Origin: Hemicentrotus pulcherrimus
Taxonomy: Eukaryota; Echinodermata; Echinoidea; Camarodonta; Strongylocentrotidae
Length of the DNA: 59,278 nucleotides
Reading direction: 5' to 3'
Assembly (NCBI GenBank): GCA_003118195.1
Contig: BEXV01000307.1
Coordinates: 103,398-162,675, forward strand
The notes beneath the pieces are model-generated. The model was given only the letters and a program-made list of their open reading frames with translations, was not told the origin of the DNA and searched no databases. The first letter of the stretch is position 1; each line of letters opens with the position of its first letter. Position numbers and translations under genes: made by a program. Below are positions 21,412-32,439 of this stretch, one piece after another.

Positions 21412-24400
21412 GAATGCATATAAAAAAACTCTGACCTACGACATATGAGATCGGAAAGATTTTAAAGAAATAAACCTAATTAAATTTCGATATTACCTAC
21501 TTGTCAATCGCCTATTGAAGTGTGCGTAAATTAGTACGTATTACGTTATCTGAACATGGTTTCAATCGGACATAGAAGAAGGTATGGAAATTGCCCTCGA
21601 ATTGATATCATGAAAATCTAAGCTCTCATGGTGATATTAGTTTCTTTTGAACCCATAATATTTGTAGTGATAAAATGCCATGATACCCATCATAATCCAG
21701 TATGACCAGCGCCCTCTAAAAAACCCAGCAACGCCAAAAGTTAAAAAAAAGTATCGGATTACTGTTGGCGAATAAGCGTATGTTTACTGATCTCTTTCCT
21801 CCAGACATGCAAGGACGATTGGGAATCCAATAAGCACATATAAAATATGCAATAAATGTATGAATGTCTGAAGAAAGCACTTTTCTTTTCAATACTCCAA
21901 GTAAAAATTAGGTTTGATGGGAAGCTCATTCGTGTCACAGGGGTAATGAATGTGCTGCCCCCTTCCGGTGTTCACAGCAGAACAACAATTGATATGATTT
22001 ATAAATGTTTACCCCTGAAATATTTGGTAACATCATTTAAACTTAAAGTGCCCGATATATATATTTTCATAATCATATCTGTTGATAGAATTCACCGTGA
22101 ATAATAAGATGATTTACATAACTCAGGCAACGTTTTGAGTCGCATTTTTTTTTTTGGTATCAAGTATGTTTTGGGTAAAGAAATTTGATACTCACATCAA
22201 GTTCCTCAGATAGGCTGTATATCAACTTGGATGTAATTTTCCTAGAATATGAGTTTATAGCTCAAAGATGAACTAATCAAAAAACACCCAACCCATATAC
22301 CTGGGTCACTGACCCAAAGCGAGTGGTTGAAAGTGTGTCCATCCGATTTTTGTTTACTATAGTCTGACTGGATTCGTAAGATCACTTTTTTTTCCTCGAA
22401 TTGATTTATTAAACAAAGCATGCGTTTTATTTTAGAGATAAAGAAAAATTCCTTGGAAACCAGAAAATTTTCCTGAAGTGTCTTTCGTAATCCATATGCA
22501 AACTCAAAATGGCACTTAAGTTAGTTAAGAGGAGTTTGACTTTGTACTCTGCAGCACTTACCTTCAAGCTGTTAATGTGGTCTCCAGAGGGGAAACGTAT
22601 TTGTGTTTTTTTTCCCAAATCAAGAATATTCGCATCATTCGATTGACCAAGCAATAATATTTTTTGTTCTTGTAAGGACAGGCAATTCTACCTCACCGAG
22701 TAAGTTTTGTTGAGTCTATCATACGAGCATTTTGTCTTGGTATGTTAAGGAAACAAATAGTTTCGTAATTAGGAAAAATGCACCCTAACTCAATCAGGAT
22801 TACAAATCCGTATAGACGTGCTTTAAGGACAAAAATAATAGAAACATACCGTCACAGGTTCACGGGTTGACGGCTTCGAGTTTTTTTTTCGTGCTCCTAA
22901 ATGGCTGCCCTCTTCATCAAGTACTCTTGCTTACATCCCTTTTTTCTCCCATTTCAGTACACTACTGATGGAGACATATCTTTTTTTGATAATCAATAAC
23001 CTTTTAGCACACTACTTATGATTCTGGTCGGGTCGTTTTCTCCCCATCGGCCATATATCGTCTTATATATAGCTTCCCAGGTTTGACCCATCTTGCAAGA
23101 CAGGAGGGGTTGTGGATGGAGAGGGGGGCTTTTTTGTTCCAGCCTCCATTTTGTACGAGCTTAATGGTTATATCTTACAAAGTCTTTAGTAACCACCACA
23201 CTTAAATGTTTGGTTTGGGACCTCTCCACCAATATAGGCCTTTTCTTTTCATGACGTTTTGAAATATGAAGACTTTCACCTTTATGCCAAATATTCATTC
23301 AGTGATTAGTATTTGAATATTTAAGAACAATTTATCAAATCATAAATGGTTACTTTGTTTTGTGTGCCTATACTGATTTTCGTTTTTATATATTCTCTTA
23401 ATACATCCACTTGTTTCAGAGTCAGAATTTTCAGAGAAGCATGACCTTGATCTCGATTCAAGGTACCATTAACGGTTTCAGGGGTTTTAATGAACAAAAT
23501 CTTAAAGGTGATTTCTATTATAAAATTAAGTTCTGATCATAACTGCACTCTTTCTTCAAATGCGTTTAATAGCGCTCTCAGAATCGAATGTATACATGCG
23601 ATTACAAACATAAAAAAAGGCAAACCATCAATAATTATTCCTCAGACCACAAAACATGATTATTTTCAGTCACTTCATGATAGATTTGCGCACCATTCAA
23701 CCAATCGAATTATTCACTTTAAACAGTAAGGAGTAGCACCTTTAAAGTCTATTCGTAAGCCCTATACCAGATTTCCTCAATTCAAGTTGAAAAGTACAAG
23801 AAACAAGCCTATTCTAACGACTGCCAATGTCCCAGTTCTAAAGGTCAGTCGGCTAAGAAACAAATAACATATGTGAGGTAATTTATAAGACTGTCAGTGT
23901 TATAAATTAGCTTTCGGTTTTGAACGATGTCGCTCCTGTCAAATCATTAAACAGTGGATTTCAAAGTTGCTTTTGGAGATTGTCTATGTCAACAGACTTA
24001 ACATATTAACGCAGTGTTTCCTGCTTACACTAGACATTACTGCAGAAGTCCCTTAAATATTTTCCAATAAAATATTGAATGAATAAATATATGATGGCAG
24101 ATATCTGTGTGGAAGAGGAAGGAGTATGGTCTTGACATCAATTATTACAGCAAATATTCCATAATCGAGTCACTCATCAGTGTTTAGTACTTGCCGTAAT
24201 GGAGAAGCAAATTTTCATTGTCTATTTAAGTTCATTGGAAATTATTTTTTCTGTTACGCGAAGAATTGATCTTTTGATGGGATGTTTAGGGACGATTTTC
24301 ATACCAAGTGTTTTTTGTGTTTCCATGAGCAGATTTCGTTAGACGGACGAGATCAGAAACACGAAAAAAAAAACAATCAAGATTTTAGAAAAAAATAATG

Positions 24401-24430
24401 TGTTGACTATTGCCAACTTTTGTGAACAAT
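21412..24430. other. Intergenic DNA, nothing recognised
   Basis: AT-rich sequence. The frames at about 21856-22104 and 23490-23729 have no recognisable domains and lack convincing splice sites. No repeat termini were identified. Confidence 0.5.
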
Positions 24431-24500
24431 GGTAATAATAGTAGTGAGTTCTTGCTTAATGCTCATGTCTGTCAGATTTGACACTTCTGGCGCTCCACAA
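24431..24500 (-). mobile_element. SINE 3' tail fragment
   Basis: This stretch aligns with the 3' end of the SINE at 58008-58072. Both contain GGATTCTTG-like sequence, then CTCATGTCTGTCAGATTTG (here) against CTTATGTCTGTCAGATTTG (there), then CTGGCGCT. Read on the minus strand it is the tail of a tRNA-headed SINE. The homology stops where the MITE at 24506 begins, and no continuation was found on the far side. Confidence 0.65.
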
Positions 24501-24505
24501 AAAAG

Positions 24506-24780
24506 TCACAAAGATCCTAAGTTGGACTCAAAAGTTTTGGAGAGCCAGTTGTAGCCTTAAAATAAATGTATTCAAAAGCAAAAAATCAAGTATTTTAGGC
24601 TTTACAAAAATTCCACGTCAAGAACATGAAATCTCCTTGATAACAGAAAATAAGAATGAATTGAATCAACATTTTTTCCCTTTTAAAATATTTTTCCACA
24701 AAACATTATCATAGATGCTAACGGCTTTTCATAATTGTTAAGTCCAACTTTGAGATAAGTTCAACTTAGGATCTTTGTGA
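24506..24780. mobile_element. MITE with TCACAAAGATCCTAAGTTG ends
   Basis: The left end TCACAAAGATCCTAAGTTGG is mirrored at the right (24758-24780) by its inverse with one difference, giving inverted repeats of about 23 bp over 275 bp. A second related motif, AGTCCAACTT at 24741-24750, lies just inside the right end. Beyond it, GAAACACCCCCC may belong to a fuller terminus lost at the left. No ORF is present and no target duplication is clear. Superfamily not assigned. Confidence 0.75.
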
Positions 24781-25002
24781 AACACCCCCCTGGTCTCACT
24801 GCGTCACTTTTCATGTCTCTGCTTTTCACTCGCTTACCCGTCACCTTCAATTTAACACAGAAAAATGGGCCAAAAATTATTGAACTTCAAGCATTTCTCC
24901 TCTGGAACAGTTGAATGATAGTAGTTTTAGTGGAATATTTCTCTTAAAAGAACGGAAGACGTGCAACAAAGAGTCTCGTTAAATTGAACCTGTACTTGCT
25001 GA

Positions 25003-25240
25003 ATAATAATAATAATAATAATAGTAATAATAATTGTGATTTATATAGCGTATAATAATCATCGATGACAATCATCTATGCGCTTTACATTATTACATTC
25101 ATACAACTTTCATTTCCACACGCACATTACATATCAGGCCTTCATTATTACATGCAAATTATAAATAATTGCATATTTACATACAAATTACAAGTTAAAT
25201 TACATCAAATGATATTCCACTATACAACAGATAACGATTA
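25003..25240 (-). mobile_element. LINE 3' UTR and hairpin-type tail
   Basis: This is the non-coding 3' end of the LINE remnant whose coding part is at 25241-25480. On the minus strand an AT-rich 3' UTR leads to TGTAAAGCGC, a spacer of about 29 bases, then CGCTATATAAAT and an (ATT)n run (25003-25037). The AGCGC and GCGCT halves could pair into a terminal hairpin. The same layout ends the SINEs at 58.0 and 14.1 kb. Confidence 0.7.
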
Positions 25241-25480
25241 CTTTGAAAATAGTTAAGTTTAGACAGCAGGCTTAAACATTGCAAGAGACTTCATTTTTCT
25301 TATTTCTAAGGGTAGGGAATTCCAGTGTACAGGAGCGGAGACGGAAAGGCTCTGTTGCCATAAGTGCTTTTTTTTTTTACTATCAAAGAAACCATTTGCC
25401 AATCTTTAGATTCCAAATTCCAGCAACTCATTGAACCACTCGATGAACAAGATGGAATATTTCTGGAGATTTTCATAATA
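25241..25480 (-). pseudogene. Decayed LINE reverse transcriptase C-terminus
   Basis: Minus-strand translation gives SVSAPVHWNSLPLEIRKMKS and then SLAMFKPAV, matching the conserved C-terminal block (SxxAPxxWNSLPxxIRxxxSLxxFKxxLK) of CR1/L2-group LINE ORF2 proteins. The W of WNSLP is at 25322-25324. The upstream part, TYGNRAF, lies in another frame, so a one-base deletion near 25341 has broken the ORF. Two in-frame stops (one at 25259-25261) fall within the expected final KTYLF-like residues. The endonuclease and catalytic RT regions are absent, as expected for a 5'-truncated copy. It is not functional. Confidence 0.75.
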
Positions 25481-25544
25481 GGGATCATAATACCAACTTA
25501 TAAAGCGCACTTATCTATTCTAAAAGACTGCTCAAGGAGCTCAA

Positions 25545-25626
25545 AAGACTGCTCTCTCTCTCTCTCTGTCTGTCTCTGTCTCTGTTTGTCTCTGTCTCTG
25601 TTTGTCTCTGTCTCTCTCTCTCTGGG
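25545..25626. repeat. (CT)n / GTCTCT microsatellite
   Basis: CTCTCT runs are interleaved with TGTCTCTG and TTTGTCTCTG repeats. This is low-complexity sequence with no gene content. Confidence 0.9.
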
Positions 25627-25829
25627 TACAAAATACATGGCCACTATATACAGGTGGCCTTTCTAGAGAGGTATTGTATTACAGACATGTTTAACTGAAC
25701 GCCATGACATCGACAATATATGTCATTTTTCCATACCGGGACCGCTTTAAAGAGATCCCCGTCATTGAATTATTATTGAACGCAATATTAAGCATACGTT
25801 ATCCACTTTACCACCTGTAGTCACTGCTG

Positions 25830-26480
25830 TATGACAGATGAACAATATGATTGGTCGAATGACGGTTACGAAACCCTCAAAGCTACGCACCAATGGCGTG
25901 TTTTGATTCGTGCATCGAGCGCGCGAACTTCACTTCTGCTATCTGTTCACTTCGCAGAGGATGCAGGAGACAGGTTTAACAAATCAAAGGCGAGCAGCCG
26001 GGCGCCGCAGTTATGTTGTTCTCTGAACCTCGTTTGTCATAACATTTCTCGCTCATTGTGAGACGCTAGACTGTTGCAACAGAGTAATCATAATTAAGGC
26101 TCAGCATTGGACGGCTAAGAGCATAATATTATTCGCATTAGCACTCTTTGAGGTGTCAGTGGTTTGGTGTAATTAGTATGCCAAGCAGGCGATTTGAGCG
26201 GGCGTAGATTGCGCGATCAACCACCCGTAGCTCCATCGGGCGGCCTAAGCTAACACATCTCCAGTAACGAGTCGGCTGCTCCACGGAGAATTGGAGGCAA
26301 GCAACCGAGCAACCGACATATCTACTCGACTTCATTGATGCTGCTGCTTCATCTGTGGGTGGAGTTAATTCGAAAAAACTGTCCAAGCTAGCGCCGTTGG
26401 ACCGTTCACAGGTTTTTTTGGGAAAAGGAATGCTTAAACCACGCAGGTATCGAGTTTCACATCGTGGAGATAAGTTTTGA
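25830..26480 (+). promoter_or_regulatory. GC-richer, possible promoter-proximal stretch
   Basis: This region is visibly richer in GC and CpG than its neighbours (for example GAGCAGCCGGGCGCCGCAG near 25992) and carries ATTGG at 25850-25854 and CCAATGG at 25890-25896, which could be CCAAT-box elements. No TATA box stands out. Donor-like CAG|GTATCG occurs at 26446/26447. It lies about 1.1 kb upstream of a plausible exon at 27557-27740, so a TATA-less promoter with a non-coding first exon is one reading. An old GC-rich repeat is the alternative. The overlapping short frames on both strands have no recognisable domains. Confidence 0.25.
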
Positions 26481-26499
26481 AGGTCATACATATTGAGGG

Positions 26500-27556
26500 G
26501 GAAAAGATATTTGTACAAATCATAGGGTTCACGTTTAAGTCATCCTTCGTGCCTCACCGCTTGTTTTCATCTCTAGCTTGAACTTTGAAATTAACAACAG
26601 TTATATCCCGCGTGGATAGAACACAATACTGTGCTTGGCAAACCACATTACGAATGTGAACGACCGTCTCGACTTCTTTATCTCCCATGATTTTATAATT
26701 CAGCTTCGCAATCGAGATAGGAATCATGTAAATTCTACGACTCAGTGATTCAGTGATCATTTGACAGTTACGTACAGTTCTGATGCATATATCGTGAGAG
26801 TCGCAACCTGAATATTGTTAATTGCATACATTTACCCTTAATGACTGCATTCTCAACGAGTGACTCTTGTTAGAAAAATATCTTTTCCCTTGATGTGTTA
26901 TTCAATCTGAAGACAACATCGGTATTTCTGCTTGTTAATTTTTTCCTTCTCATTAAATTTTTGCTAATACCCTTCTGACAATCAAAATTCGCCTCATCAA
27001 AAGACGATAACCGTTTTATGAGTAAACGCGAGAGAAAAAAATGCATTTGTGAAATGAAATTGTCTGGTGTCTTTACAACTAGGGCTACCCATGAATTGAA
27101 TTTGTTATTAAGGGCTTCTATATGTAGCTCGCTCAAATAAATCTACGGAAGGCTTTCGTAGAAGAAAAAGTAGATTGAATCGAAAAAGCTTTGACAAAGC
27201 ACCACTTGAAATAGAAAATTGAAGTACCTGGAACTTAAGCCATCTGAGAGAGACTGGCAGAAATCTTGTTGTATTAACCTACGTCACATTGATTCCATCT
27301 TTCATTTAATCGTCGAGGCTCGATTTAACCATCAACATATTCAGTGAGGTTTTGATTCCAGTACAAACTGGTCATAAACACTTATCAACTTGATGACACT
27401 GATCGAGCTTGTCATGTTGCTATCATGACGCTTCACCTTACCGATTGTCTTTTAATATTCCATTAATTCATCTAGGAGTGTAACGGAAAAGAAACAAACT
27501 GAACCACTAACCAGAAGGAGGATGTGATAACAGTTGTTCTTTTTGTTTCTTTGAAG
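26500..27556. other. Possible intron or intergenic DNA
   Basis: AT-rich sequence with no recognised element. If the exon at 27557 is real and its gene starts near 26 kb, this would be intron 1. AAAGCACCACTTGAAAT near 27199 was considered as a miR-29 relative and rejected. Confidence 0.4.
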
Positions 27557-27740
27557 AATCGAACCATCGCGTGGAGATTGCGAAGATCGCGCAGAGGTGA
27601 CCAAATCCTTTTCTTGTCATTGTGGATTATTTCAAATCAACTTTTCTCGATCAATACTTGTCATCATGTACGACATGCAAAGGCGACAGCATACCAGGGT
27701 TACGATGGTAACTCTCTTCATCGCCGTCTCCTTCCTAATG
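27557..27740 (+). CDS. Candidate first coding exon, signal-anchor protein
   Basis: A pyrimidine-rich tract ends in TTTCTTTGAAG (acceptor at 27555-27556) and the segment closes with AATG|GTAAGT, a near-consensus splice donor (27740|27741). An ATG at 27666, or at 27675, opens a frame reading a short basic tail (MQRRQHTR) and then a hydrophobic stretch (VTMVTLFIAVSFLM) that runs to the donor in phase 0. An earlier in-frame ATG at 27597 is also possible. This resembles the N-terminus of a type II membrane protein such as a Golgi enzyme. No downstream exon was found in the window, so identity is unknown. A chance arrangement is quite possible. Confidence 0.28.
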
Positions 27741-29276
27741 GTAAGTTCGATATTTTACAACGCTAATCTAGACAGTTATTACTTATGACATTCATTCCCT
27801 GTATTTCCAGGTTCTCCTCCGCAGCCTACGACATAATTAAAATGGCGAGGGTTGATAAATCTCCGAGTATGTCATTAAAGGTGATATCCGAAAGGGATCA
27901 GTTAGGGATCAACAGCTGAATTAGATTTTAATTTCACTTAGTATAATGATAACAGTTTTTTCATATTTTAGTATTATAGAGTGTATTGTAGAGTGAATTA
28001 ATGAGGACCTCGCAGCGATTTCTTAAAAATTGTGAAATACAAAACAAGAATAGTAATTGACTTTAAATCATTTCTCCTTTTGACCATTATGCCTAATGTT
28101 TTTCTGTCATTATAAAGGTTATAAAGATGGTTCCGTTGCGCTTTCTCTGTTCCCTGTATTATATCTTTCTATTTGATCATATCGATCGTGCGTCACACTT
28201 TACAGATTTTTACAATTACAAAAGGATATATCTACGTAAATAGAAATAATGCATGAAGTGTAATATATTTGAAATAGAATTGAAAATAATGAGATAGGCC
28301 CATTTATTTTTCAAAAATAACATACTCACCGGATGATGAAAACAAGTCTTTTACATACTGTATATAATATATTTTTTCCTCGTGGAAATATTGGGTAATT
28401 TTTTTTCCAGCATGAGGATTACTTTGTATCGAATGAACGTGGGCGTTTTCTTTACCCAACCTGATGGTCCAATTAGGGTCAAAATATAGGATAACTACTT
28501 CAAAATGGGCAATATATAAACCAAGTTGGGTAAAAAAAGAAATGCCAAAAGTTTTAGGGTTACATAATGACCTTCATGGCACACTGTGTGCGTACATAGG
28601 AACATGGAATCACTTTCAATTTTATTGAATGCAATTCTGAAATTCTTAATTTGCATTAACCTTCACTTTACATCGGAAAGTCCCTGCCTTCTAAATTCAG
28701 TGTCGATGAACCGTTACATTAATCTCATACGCTGTAAGAAATGTGCTCCTTATACCGATACAAAAGCATACAGCGGTCGAAATATTGAATCTTTTAGGGC
28801 CTCTTCCTGCACCCTTAAAAGGTGCACTTTTGCACAAATTAACGTTTAATGTTGCATACTTCTTCGGTATTGCGCAAATTTGCACCTTTTTGGGGTCCGA
28901 AGTTGTGAGTGCTGCTATTTTATGTGTAAAATTTTAGCTGATCGGCAGAAAAGCTCGGAAAGATGTCTCGGAACACCGCATTCCGAATTAGTGTTTAATC
29001 TTTCAATACATGTCCGCCATATATATGTTTTTGTCTGTATATCGTTCATATTGTCAGCATTGATATATTGCTTTTTTGGCAGTCGAAATTGACCAGTCTA
29101 GATCGATGTGATTAATACAAATTGTGTCTGTGCATTTGTGTATAACACACACATTTGTTTTCTTCATCGAGGGATTTTCTTATATTCCTTGTCTAGCAGT
29201 GTATATAAATGGTAGGCATAAATACATACTGCATCAGAATTTGTTAATTTGATAAACTTTGAATCTGTTTTTTCCC
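27741..29276. other. Non-coding DNA with small inverted repeats
   Basis: AT-rich sequence. Arms at 28442-28466 and 28520-28546 share the inverted core TTTACCCAAC, and arms at 28817-28838 and 28871-28892 share AAAGGTGCA, both as imperfect hairpins. No ORF, tRNA-like head or exon was recognised. It would be intronic if the 27557 exon is real. Confidence 0.45.
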
Positions 29277-29282
29277 TGTACA

Positions 29283-31252
29283 GTATTTATTTATTTATTT
29301 ATTTATTAAAACATCTTTATACAGGATAATATGTTCAGGTATACTGTTTTTCAACATGGTCCTGTTAACATTAAAAAGCAAATCGCATGTAAAATGTATA
29401 ACAACGTTTCAAATACAATAAGTTAACTGCACATGTTGACATAAAATTAAGACAAAATAGTAAAAACTCAAAAATGTAAGTATCATTAAATATAGCATAC
29501 TATTGTATTATACATTATAATAAAATATTTTTAAAAATACTAAAAGTACAATAAATATAAATATTTACAAAAAATAATTTAAAAATAAAACTTCTTATAA
29601 GTCAATTTAAAAGTTTCAATTGTTTGGGCATTTTGTATAAAGTGAGGAATGCCGTTCCATCGCTTAGCACCGGAAAATTTAAAGGCTTGTTTAAAAATTG
29701 AGAGGTGGACTTCAGGTGGGACTACATTAAGACTATTATTGTTCCTAGTATGGTGATTATGTCGTTCACAAAACATTTCGATATCATTACAAAGCTGTGG
29801 AGGGGCTAGACCATGTATACATTTAAACATTTGTGTGGCAAGAAAGTAGTCTTTTCTTTCATTAATGTCTTGCCAAGCTAATTTTTTTGAGAGTGTTTTA
29901 AAAGAAACATTCAGGTCAAAGTTGCCAGTTATATAACGTGCGGCTCGTTTTTGTAATCTTTGCAGTTTAGTTTTATGTTTATCTGCACTGTTGGCCCAAA
30001 CAGAAATACCATAATCGATGCAGGGTTGTATTGTAAATTTATAAAGAGTGTTCAGTAAAGAAGAACTAAGAAATTTCCTCAGTTTTCCAAGAGAACGGAT
30101 CTTGTATCCGATAGATTTACATAGGTTATTAACATGAATATCCCATTTTAGATTTTCATGAATGTCAACGCCTAAGTATCGTATGGACTTGACCTGCTCA
30201 ATTTCAATTCCATCAATAAATATTTTCAGACTGTCATGAGAACGCGTTTGCAGTAATATACTCTTTGTTTTGTCAACATTAATTCTTAAGTGGTTTTGTT
30301 TGTACCAATCATTAATAGAATCAATATTTGATTGAAGTCTAGATGTTATTGTTTGCACATCTTTCCCTATTTCAAATAAAATAACATCATCAGCATATAT
30401 TGTTAGAACACCAGATTTGATTGATTGTGATATATCATTGATAAAAAGTAAAAATATGATCGGGGCAAGTACTCCTCCTTGTGGTACCCCTACTGACAGT
30501 TCCTTTTTTGCAGAAAGTCTACCTTTCGAGAATACAACTTGTTTTCTTTCCTTCAGATAATTTGAAAACCATCTTAGCATGTTTTCAGCAATACCATATT
30601 GCTGCATTTTAAAAAGTAGAATATCATGGTCTACACTATCGAAACATTTCGATATATCTAAGAAACATGCCCCAACTTTTTCTTTTTCATTAAATGCATC
30701 AAAAAATTCATCGACAACTCTATGCAGACAAGTCGTCGTTGAATGTTTCGGTAGGAAAGCATGTTGTTCAATATTGATAAGATTGTGTTTAAGAAGATAA
30801 CGTAGCAGTTGTTCCTGAATTTCTTTTTCTATTATTTTAGGGATATGGCTAACAACAGAGATGGGACGGTAGTTTGTTTCTTCATTCCTAGAACCTTTTC
30901 CCTTATATATTGGAGTTGTCCTAGCCAATTTCCAGTCTTCTGGTACATCTCCACATTGTATGCTTGAATTAAATATATCTGTTAAGGATTCATATATATA
31001 TGGTGCTGCTATTTGAAGTAACCTCGTATCAAATCCTAGTACATCAGTATTACTATTTTTATCTAAAAGAAGCAAATATTTAAGTATTTTCTCCTTTTTC
31101 AGAGACTCTATTTTGAATTCAAACATACATGCTGGGTTTTTCCATTTAATAGACTTACTTTGAGGGAATGATTGTGAAATATTATTACCAACATTAACAA
31201 AGAAATCATTCATTTTATCACTGTCAGGGAAAAAAAACTTATAATGTTATCA
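29283..31252 (-). mobile_element. 5'-truncated CR1/L2-group LINE
   Basis: A non-LTR retrotransposon on the minus strand. It comprises the RT-containing part of ORF2 (29579-31213), an AT-rich 3' UTR of about 270 bases, and a terminal AAAT microsatellite (ATAAATAAATAAATAAAT on the minus strand, about 29284-29308). The endonuclease region is missing, so it was truncated during insertion. A TGTACA sequence occurs on both sides (29277-29282 and 31253-31258) and may be the target duplication, but it is short and palindromic. The uninterrupted reading frame suggests a young copy. Confidence 0.85.
29579..31213 (-). CDS. LINE ORF2 fragment, reverse transcriptase
   Basis: A 544-codon open frame encoding an RNA-directed DNA polymerase of a CR1/L2/Jockey-group LINE, which would copy element RNA into nicked chromosomal DNA. 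Visible landmarks are the N-terminal NDFFVNVG motif (residues 2-9), WKLARTTPIYKGKG with YRPISV (94-120), FLDISKCFDSVDH with the first catalytic Asp at 186, SVGVPQGGVLAP (240-251), the YADD active site (273-276), LRINVDKTK (309-317), YLGVD (346-350), and a C-terminal FSGAKRWNGIP block (513-523). All three catalytic aspartates are present. The frame opens with a stop 36 bases upstream of the ATG at 31211-31213, so the usual N-terminal endonuclease is absent and autonomous mobility is unlikely. The chosen start is simply the first Met. Confidence 0.93.
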   Translation of the reverse strand: MNDFFVNVGNNISQSFPQSKSIKWKNPACMFEFKIESLKKEKILKYLLLLDKNSNTDVLGFDTRLLQIAAPYIYESLTDIFNSSIQCGDVPEDWKLARTTPIYKGKGSRNEETNYRPISVVSHIPKIIEKEIQEQLLRYLLKHNLINIEQHAFLPKHSTTTCLHRVVDEFFDAFNEKEKVGACFLDISKCFDSVDHDILLFKMQQYGIAENMLRWFSNYLKERKQVVFSKGRLSAKKELSVGVPQGGVLAPIIFLLFINDISQSIKSGVLTIYADDVILFEIGKDVQTITSRLQSNIDSINDWYKQNHLRINVDKTKSILLQTRSHDSLKIFIDGIEIEQVKSIRYLGVDIHENLKWDIHVNNLCKSIGYKIRSLGKLRKFLSSSLLNTLYKFTIQPCIDYGISVWANSADKHKTKLQRLQKRAARYITGNFDLNVSFKTLSKKLAWQDINERKDYFLATQMFKCIHGLAPPQLCNDIEMFCERHNHHTRNNNSLNVVPPEVHLSIFKQAFKFSGAKRWNGIPHFIQNAQTIETFKLTYKKFYF

Positions 31253-31259
31253 TGTACAC

Positions 31260-32345
31260 ATGGGTTAATGTATTATAATTTCTAAGTTTATTTGTGCGTA
31301 ATTTCAAGAAGTATTATGGATTTTATCACACTTCTTATTCTAAAAATATGACATTTTGCCTCAATTCTTCACCGACTGTACGCTATTTCATCAAAACGAT
31401 AACTGCACAAAAACAAAGCAATAAAACATTCAGTCCGATCTTTCAATAGCTTCGAATTGTGACGAGTAATATAGCCCCCGTTCTCCATTTTATAATCTCA
31501 CCCCAAATGCATCCAGTACGCTTAATTTATGGTTGATGAAAGATTAAGTGGACTACGTTTTTTAATGTATACTTCATTAATCATCATAAATATTTGCCCC
31601 TGTATCTGGAAAGCGGCAGTAGACCCAATTGCTCGAAGTCATCATATATATTTTTTCCAATAAATTACAATTTATGCGCTTCATCGGGAGACCGAATAAT
31701 CCCATTGCTACATCGGCAATCTACAAATTGTCGATGAACGATAATGATGTAAACATGAATGCTGAAGTGTTTATTTCACAACCTCAAAACTATGTACTGG
31801 TAACCATAATTTTCAAATAGGATGACACCTATATTGTGGCTGATATTTATGACACAGATGGCTGATGGAAAGTGTTCAATAAATTGCAAATGGAGTTCAA
31901 TGATGAATCGTTTAACGCTCCACTATAAAGAGTCAATCAAACCAATCATTGGATGATTTAAAGATCATGTGAAATATTCGCAACTCAAATATTGCACGAA
32001 ATGGAACATAAAATCCGGCGATATTATTTGTGTGAAAGTAATGTCTGCATCTCATCCTGGATCCACCATAAACAAAACAGGGTAGTCATTTTAAAAGCAC
32101 CTCGGAATCAAATGGAGTTATAAAAAGTTGTCATCATATTTTATGCATATAAAACAACGGATAAACATAACGAAATATATATCCCCAAGGGAAAGGAACT
32201 TTGTTGGGGGTAGAAATGACAAAATGAACATACAAAGTTAAATGTCAAAATAAGAACAAATATTAGTAACTTGAAAGAAGACATCATTTATTAGTTTTGA
32301 TGCATGAATAGGTTATCATAAAATACGTATAGGATGAAAACAACA
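31260..32345. other. Intergenic DNA, nothing recognised
   Basis: AT-rich sequence with no repeat termini, tRNA-like heads or supported exons. Confidence 0.5.
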
Positions 32346-32348
32346 TAA

Positions 32349-32394
<46 letters not shown>

Positions 32395-32404
32395 TATAAG
32401 CATT

Positions 32405-32436
<32 letters not shown>
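32346..32436. repeat. (CA)n and (TA)n microsatellites
   Basis: A (CA)n run of about 12 units leads directly into (TA)n, followed after a short gap by a second (TA)n run (about 32408-32436). The TA tracts could extrude as cruciforms but carry no other signal. Confidence 0.95.
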
Positions 32437-32439
32437 TAT

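Noticed and set aside
27195..27222. AAGCACCACTTGAAAT resembles the microRNA miR-29 seed region
   Set aside because: No complementary arm occurs within about 60 bases on either side, so no precursor hairpin forms, and the 3' half diverges. Chance similarity is more likely.
28817..28892. Inverted pair around AAAGGTGCA as a microRNA-like hairpin
   Set aside because: Pairing is only about 70% over 20 bases with a long loop, too weak for a precursor call.
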